Part shown: one piece after another, positions 59,301-64,000 of the stretch
Layout: each line of letters opens with the position of its first letter
Position numbering within the stretch: the stretch's first letter is position 1
Assembly (NCBI GenBank): GCA_037043235.1
Contig: JAWRVZ010000013.1
Coordinates: 6,280,001 to 6,344,000 of the forward strand
DNA from: Rhodeus uyekii
Taxonomy: Eukaryota; Chordata; Actinopteri; Cypriniformes; Acheilognathidae
Direction of reading: 5' to 3'
DNA length: 64,000 nucleotides
Program-made: the position numbers and the translations under genes
The notes under the pieces: generated by a model
What the model was told of the DNA's origin: nothing
The model's input: only the letters and a program-made list of their open reading frames with translations
The model's database searches: none

Positions 59301-62300
59301 TTTAATAGGGGAAAAGATCCAGGCAACATGCAGAGATTTGTGCGTCAAGCTTACAGAAATGTTCAACCCCCCCATCCCCCCCCCCCCCCCCATGTGAAGT
59401 CACATCAACCCCCACCACACACAAACACACACACACACACAAAGATTGATTAGCCAGGTCTGTTTGTGTTTGGGGGGGGATGTTTGGCAAAGATGAGCAC
59501 TGTGGTGGCTCTGCTTATGAGGGTGAGCGAGGGCGAGTCTGACAGACCAGGGGGGCGGGGAAGAAAAAGGTTGGAAAAAAAAGAGAACACAACAAGTTCT
59601 TTTTTTGAATGAATGAATGAAGCAGACGGAGGACTTGTTTTTCGGGTTTCTGGTGGTGATGGTACTGTGGGGTTCTTTGCGCTCTCTCTTTCACTCCTTT
59701 TTCGTTTACTCTCCTATTCTCTCTATCTTTCTCTGTCCCATGCACAGTTTTCCCCTCTCCTCTCTCCCTCAATCGCATGCACCCAGCACACACCTATGTT
59801 GCGTATTTACCTTCCAGGAGGGCCGGCGATATAACTAACATGGCACAACTGTAGTGTTGCCCTCTCTGGCACCCGCGTGCCAACATGGGACTCGGTTGCC
59901 GCAAACTGCAGGAGCACCGATCTGTTCACGCTAAGGGTAAGGACACACTTTCCTTATGAAGACAGCAACGTATATGGATCGATATGTGAGATTTACCGCT
60001 GGGAAAGTACAGTATGGTGTTTATAGCAGGAATGGAATTTATGGACGATGGGAGTTTTGTTCTTTAACCTGTGAATCGCCTATGTTGGATCCAGCTGCAG
60101 CTTGTAAGGACTGTAACATCTGGAGTGTCAATGCATGAAAAAGATCCAGGAAGCTGTGGCTTTTTTGAGTTGTGTATTTTTGGAACAGGCTGTGAGGAGT
60201 GGAGCTGCTGCTGGTGAGGTAGTCTTGCATGAATTGTGAGGGCCTGTAATTTTGTTTGAGCTATGCTGAAAGGTGTTTGTCTGCTCTATGATCTAAAACT
60301 GACACTTTAACCCTTTCATTGCTCATTTTGATTCACATTTTATATTAAGTTAGTTCATGAAGGATTGTAATGAAACAATACCGTTTCTTTGTAAAATTCC
60401 GTCATTTCAGTATATCAGATATACTATTTACAAGTGTATCTGTAAATTTTACAGATGGGTTCCTGGAGGTACAAGTAAGTACTTTTATTTTGCTTTGTTA
60501 AACCTATAAAAGAGAAAATATGACTTTAAAAAGAAATAATGGGGCTTTCAGTAATTAATTTCACATAAGTTGATGTAATTTACTCCTGTGATGGCAAAGC
60601 TGAATTTTCAGCATCATTACTCCAGTCTTCATTGTTACTTGATCCTTTGATGCTGGTTTTTATGCTCAAAAAAACAATTCTTATTATCAAATCTTAAAAA
60701 AAAAACAGTTTTACTGTTTAATATTTTGTGGAAATCGTGATAAATGTTTTTTTTTCTTCAAAAAGTTCAAAGGAACAGCATGTATTTTTGAGGTAGAGAT
60801 GCTGTAGAATCATATTATAAATGTCTTTACTGTCACAGTTGACTAAAAAAATGCAAATTAAAGCAATAGCATTAATAAGTATTCAAATCTTTAAAAAAAA
60901 GTTTACAGTTTATGTAATCGTTCTGTATTTCGCGTAATATTATTTCTCTCTATTTATGGTTATTTTACCTTTTTTTCCCTTTTTTTTACCAATATCCATC
61001 TATGTGCAGTTATAAAATATTGTTAACAGATTCTATATTTCTCTCACTGCTTCAGTTTAAAACTTTTTCACCAATACAGTATTCATTATTTTAGTTTAAA
61101 CTTGTAATTTCCATTTTAATATTGATAATGCTCAATAATATCCCATATAAATAAATGAAAAAGAACACATTTACATAACATAAAATGGTTGAGAAAAATG
61201 TATCTCTAATGTGATTATATGTTTAAATGAATGTCTGCCATGCAGACATAAACACGGATCATAGACTAATGATCACAAAGTTCAAAATAATCATTGCTTT
61301 TCTCTAAAAACACACATGAAGAGCTAATGGCTGTCAGAATGTAAGGAAGCCATTGTGGGTCAACTGATTTTATGACAGTGGAAGTCATGAGCGGCTCCCA
61401 TCTGCACTAATCAGAACCAGAGACAGCAGCACCACAGAGAGAGCTAAACCAACAGCACTGATAAGAGTTTCCAAATGGCACATATTTGTAGCAGGCTGGT
61501 TTTGTTGGTTTCTCAGCAAGATTTCAAACATAACTTGCATGCATTGTGTTAGTAATTAGCTAGATTGTTCAAAGAAAGTGGACTGAGGGATCTTTGAAAA
61601 CTCTTTCCTCACCATTCATGGATATTTCCAGCATTTTATAAGAAAAAGCTTCCCTGCCGTTTGATGGAATTTTCCGTCTTTCCGTGTTTTCACTATGACA
61701 CATATTCTGAAAGAGTACTCAAACTCCTGATCAAAATACATGCAAAGAAGATGCAGAAACAAGAGATATGAAATGTAATCATGTGCATATGTAAAATAAC
61801 GGGATCATCAGCAAGCAGCATATAAATCAAAACTGCTAATGTTACTGAATGAAATGTCGACCCAGGACGAGGTATAGGACTGTGCAAACATTAGGGGCGT
61901 TGATGGACTTAATCGACTCCATCTATGTTTTGATCATCGTTCTGATTCCGATCCAGATGTATTCTTTTCTCAGCTTTTTGCTCAAAATTTTACTTTTTTA
62001 TGAACCGTAGCCATATTTCAGTGTTGATAAAACAAGAATGGATTTTTTTCTGTTCTTTCTTTTAATATATTGCATGTTCAGATGCATTTGGGCTAGTGGG
62101 GGCCTTTGAACTTCAAGTGGTGTTTACTCTCACCTACACTACTCCTGCATCCTACGTCATGTTTCGGGTCAAAGGTCACTCTTCTGCCGAAACGTAACTC
62201 TCATATTGGCGGTACTGGAAGCCAGTTATATAATATAAACTTATAATTAATTTTGGAATTTATAACTTAAGAATTTTTTTATTACAAAAACACTTTGGTT

Positions 62301-62353
62301 TGCAGAAGCCCTTGAAGCTTCAAAAAAAGTACCATTCACTCCCATTCGATGAG

Positions 62354-62405
<52 letters not shown>

Positions 62406-62559
62406 GCATATCTTAAAATTTATATAACTCTGTTTGTGTTTGAAAGGGAAAAGTCATACACCTAGCATTGCTTGAGGGGGAGTAAATTACGGGATCATTT
62501 TCATTTTTGGATGAACTATCTCTTTAATTGCATATCTGCCCTGAATGTTACAGATTCAG

Positions 62560-62632
<73 letters not shown>

Positions 62633-62972
62633 ACGTGTGTGTGTGTGTGTGCACGCATGTGTGTATGAAGAATGTTCTTTAAATGACTTTAAATGTTGGG
62701 TTATCAAATTCCTGTCTGGAGGTGTAAAACAGTTTGAAGGTCAGTCTGAAATTAAATATTTAGTATTTTGTGTAGTTTTATTTGAGATGTTTGAAAAGAA
62801 GATTTTAAAGGGATGTTACCTTTTTAGGTGTTTGCAAAGGTGTTTTGAATGCTTGCTAGTCTGTTCTGACTGGTTGGGGTGTGACTAGGCGTTTGCTGTG
62901 GTTTCTAGGGCATTGCTACATGGTTGCTAGGATGTCCTGGGGTTTTGGTTGGATGCTTAGGAATTTCTAGGT

Positions 62973-63031
<59 letters not shown>

Positions 63032-63551
63032 CATGTATTATATACAGTATGTGCAAATATATTATTCAAATTTAAATCATTATCTGTTAAGTAAATAAAT
63101 GAATGGTATTTGTTATTATATAGTTTTGCTGAACATTGTACTGGTATCAGATTTCTCCTTAAGTTAAGATGCAGACTTTCACCTTTCAATGCAAGTGTGT
63201 CTGCAAAGTGCTGTATTCACAATAAAGATCTTCTTCATCTGAAAGCCTCAGGCCTGTCGTGCTGGATGTCCTCCCAGTCTACTGCTGGCCAAACCGCACA
63301 CCGTGCCTCGGGCTTCGCTCTGCCTCCCATCTCTCTGTGATTCATGAGAGAGGAAGGCACACTGTAGCCACCTAAAAGCTGCTGACTGATGTCTTTTACC
63401 TTGATTTCACAGTGTGTTTAGATGATACTCCAAAGCATCTGTTGCAATAATTTAACAAATAAAAAAAATTAAAAAAATACGTTATGAGAAGTGTGATATG
63501 ACTCCTTTAAGCATTTACCTAATTGAGGCTAAAGGATATTAAGATATATAT

Positions 63552-63588
<37 letters not shown>

Positions 63589-64000
63589 TAATTCAGTATG
63601 TATAAATATGCCTTGCCTTTTATGGTGTACAAAAAAAAACTAGAATTGTTTTTATTGTCATGCCCTTACATTTGGGACATTAATTAGAAAAATGTGTCTC
63701 ACTCCAGTACAAAAACTCTCCAAGACATTAAGTTGCCAAGTACATGTTTTATCTTGAACAATGCATCATGTAAAACAGGCATGACATTGTTTGGTTCACA
63801 TCAGTCCATCATTTTATAAATAGTCCATATCCATGACCTTACCATGGAAATATGCTGAATGTCATAGTAAAATCATTGTTTGGGATATGCACGCTAGGAG
63901 AATGTGGATGTGAGCAGTTTAGCCCTTTGGGTAGCAGATAAGGGACGGCAAGGCCATCTAAAACCCTGGGAATTCAAAAGTATGTAGCGAATGCAGAGTG
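50322..64000 (+). CDS. arhgap22: Rho GTPase-activating protein 22, N-terminal exons (gene runs off the right edge)
   Basis: Three exons (50322-50355, 53819-54018, 55598-55685) join in frame to 107 residues: [19 protein letters not shown], then from residue 39 the PH domain ([42 protein letters not shown]). This matches human ARHGAP22 as I recall it. The RhoGAP and coiled-coil exons are beyond the window. An alternative first exon is predicted at 59885-59936. ARHGAP22 is a Rac-directed GAP controlling lamellipodia and membrane targeting through the PH domain. The introns of 3.5 kb, 1.6 kb and more than 8 kb hold only repeats and possible regulatory sequence. Confidence 0.92.
53819..54018 (+). 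CDS. arhgap22: arhgap22 coding exon 2 (PH domain start)
   Basis: Codons 12-78, phase 1 to 0; a Ser-rich linker ([19 protein letters not shown]), then [20 protein letters not shown] and [11 protein letters not shown]. Acceptor gtttccag, donor gtacag. Confidence 0.95.
54019..55597. other. arhgap22 intron 2
   Basis: Holds a (TA)n run (54716-54736) and, from about 54760 to 55560, mixed-composition sequence that looks unique and may be regulatory. No exon was seen. Confidence 0.35.
55598..55685 (+). CDS. arhgap22: arhgap22 coding exon 3 (PH domain)
   Basis: Codons 79-107; [20 protein letters not shown] then [10 protein letters not shown]. Leaves phase 1 before gtagag. Confidence 0.94.
56640..56790. 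repeat. family B repeat, copy 3 (partial)
   Basis: gagctaacatgaactaacaa and ttaactaacgttaacaaaga match the family wording of 32541-32871. Confidence 0.6.
58216..58530. repeat. family A interspersed repeat, copy 7
   Basis: Starts acaccaccattcaaaagttt, then gtcagtacattttttta and attaagcagcacaactgttt; same orientation as copy 1. Confidence 0.75.
59840..59854 (+). other. short upstream ORF before the alternative arhgap22 start
   Basis: ATG-GCA-CAA-CTG-TAG, four codons; its TAG is also in frame with the ATG at 59885 and closes that frame upstream. If transcribed, it could lower translation of the short isoform. Confidence 0.4.
59885..59936 (+). CDS. arhgap22: predicted alternative first exon of arhgap22
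   Basis: Encodes [17 protein letters not shown] plus one base before donor G/gtaagg. It leaves phase 1, exactly like exon 3, so both would splice to the same downstream exon. The product would lack the start of the PH domain. The MGxGC start could allow lipid attachment, though residue 6 is Arg, not the Ser/Thr favoured for myristoylation. The prediction rests on phase, donor quality and the in-frame stop upstream; no transcript evidence is available. Confidence 0.55.
60560..60860. repeat. family A interspersed repeat, copy 8 (reverse orientation)
   Basis: tttactcctgtgatggcaaa, gctgaattttcagcatcatt and aaatgtctttactgtcac are the family words read on the other strand. Confidence 0.65.
62355..62399. 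repeat. (TA)n microsatellite
   Basis: About 22 TA units. Confidence 0.95.
62561..62661. repeat. (TG)n microsatellite with CACG interruptions
   Basis: About 45 TG units, broken by gcacg near 62631 and 62651. Confidence 0.95.
62972..63030. repeat. (GATA)n microsatellite
   Basis: About 15 GATA units, ending gatc at 63030. Confidence 0.96.

Larger units (their letters stand above)
55686..59884. other. arhgap22 intron 3, left part
   Basis: 4.2 kb. Contains family B (56640-56790) and family A (58216-58530) repeat copies and a (CA)n/poly-C tract near 59370-59440. The 59500-59840 stretch is pyrimidine-rich and precedes the alternative exon, so it may act as an internal promoter. Confidence 0.4.
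59937..64000. other. arhgap22 intron, right part
   Basis: No further arhgap22 exon was recognised. Contains family A copy 8, several microsatellites and a poly(T) run (63555-63586). Confidence 0.5.

Noticed and set aside
62472..62888. Cys-Val repeat ORF of 138 residues
   Set aside because: Mostly translation of the TG microsatellite, with no family signature.

Overview
The window is vertebrate genomic DNA, almost certainly from a bony fish and probably a cyprinid. Genes have many short exons with GT-AG introns, the introns are AT-rich and full of CA/TA microsatellites, and several DNA-transposon families typical of teleosts recur (Tigger-like, hAT, Harbinger-like, ISL2EU-like, and at least two short interspersed families present three to eight times). 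The species is an inference; nothing in the sequence names it.

Four protein-coding genes were reconstructed. (1) lrrc18 (346-1191, +) is a small leucine-rich-repeat gene with one coding exon. (2) wdfy4 (35894 down to 2591, -) fills the left half. I could chain 45 coding exons, all in phase, giving 2,517 codons from the initiator ATG to the start of the PH-BEACH region; the BEACH and WD40 exons must lie left of the window. lrrc18 therefore sits antisense inside a wdfy4 intron, as I recall for the human pair. (3) An ankyrin-repeat DHHC palmitoyltransferase (39580-45246, +, 10 coding exons, 544 residues) is divergent from wdfy4. Its eighth intron looks like a minor-spliceosome AT-AC intron. (4) arhgap22 (50322 to beyond 64000, +) contributes its N-terminal exons (PH domain), and an internal alternative first exon at 59885-59936 is predicted from phase compatibility. 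The order wdfy4/lrrc18 - arhgap22 fits the vertebrate neighbourhood on human chromosome 10q11, with the palmitoyltransferase between them.

Region by region: 1-2590 holds lrrc18 inside the wdfy4 intron; 2591-35894 holds wdfy4, with nested transposons at 11.8-16.0 kb, 24.1-25.3 kb and 30.8-32.2 kb and a perfect 99-bp-arm palindrome at 12.6-12.9 kb; 35.9-39.6 kb is a divergent intergenic region carrying a hAT element split by a truncated LINE; 39.6-45.2 kb is the palmitoyltransferase; 45.2-50.3 kb is intergenic with two DNA transposons and some unique sequence; 50.3-64.0 kb is arhgap22 with long introns.

The genes do not form a pathway. By family knowledge, WDFY4 is a BEACH-WD protein needed for antigen cross-presentation by dendritic cells, ARHGAP22 is a Rac GTPase-activating protein, LRRC18 is a testis-biased LRR protein, and the DHHC enzyme S-palmitoylates proteins. 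I did not find a novel biological system; the most distinctive observations are the AT-AC intron, the predicted arhgap22 alternative promoter, the GC-AG intron in wdfy4 and the large palindrome.
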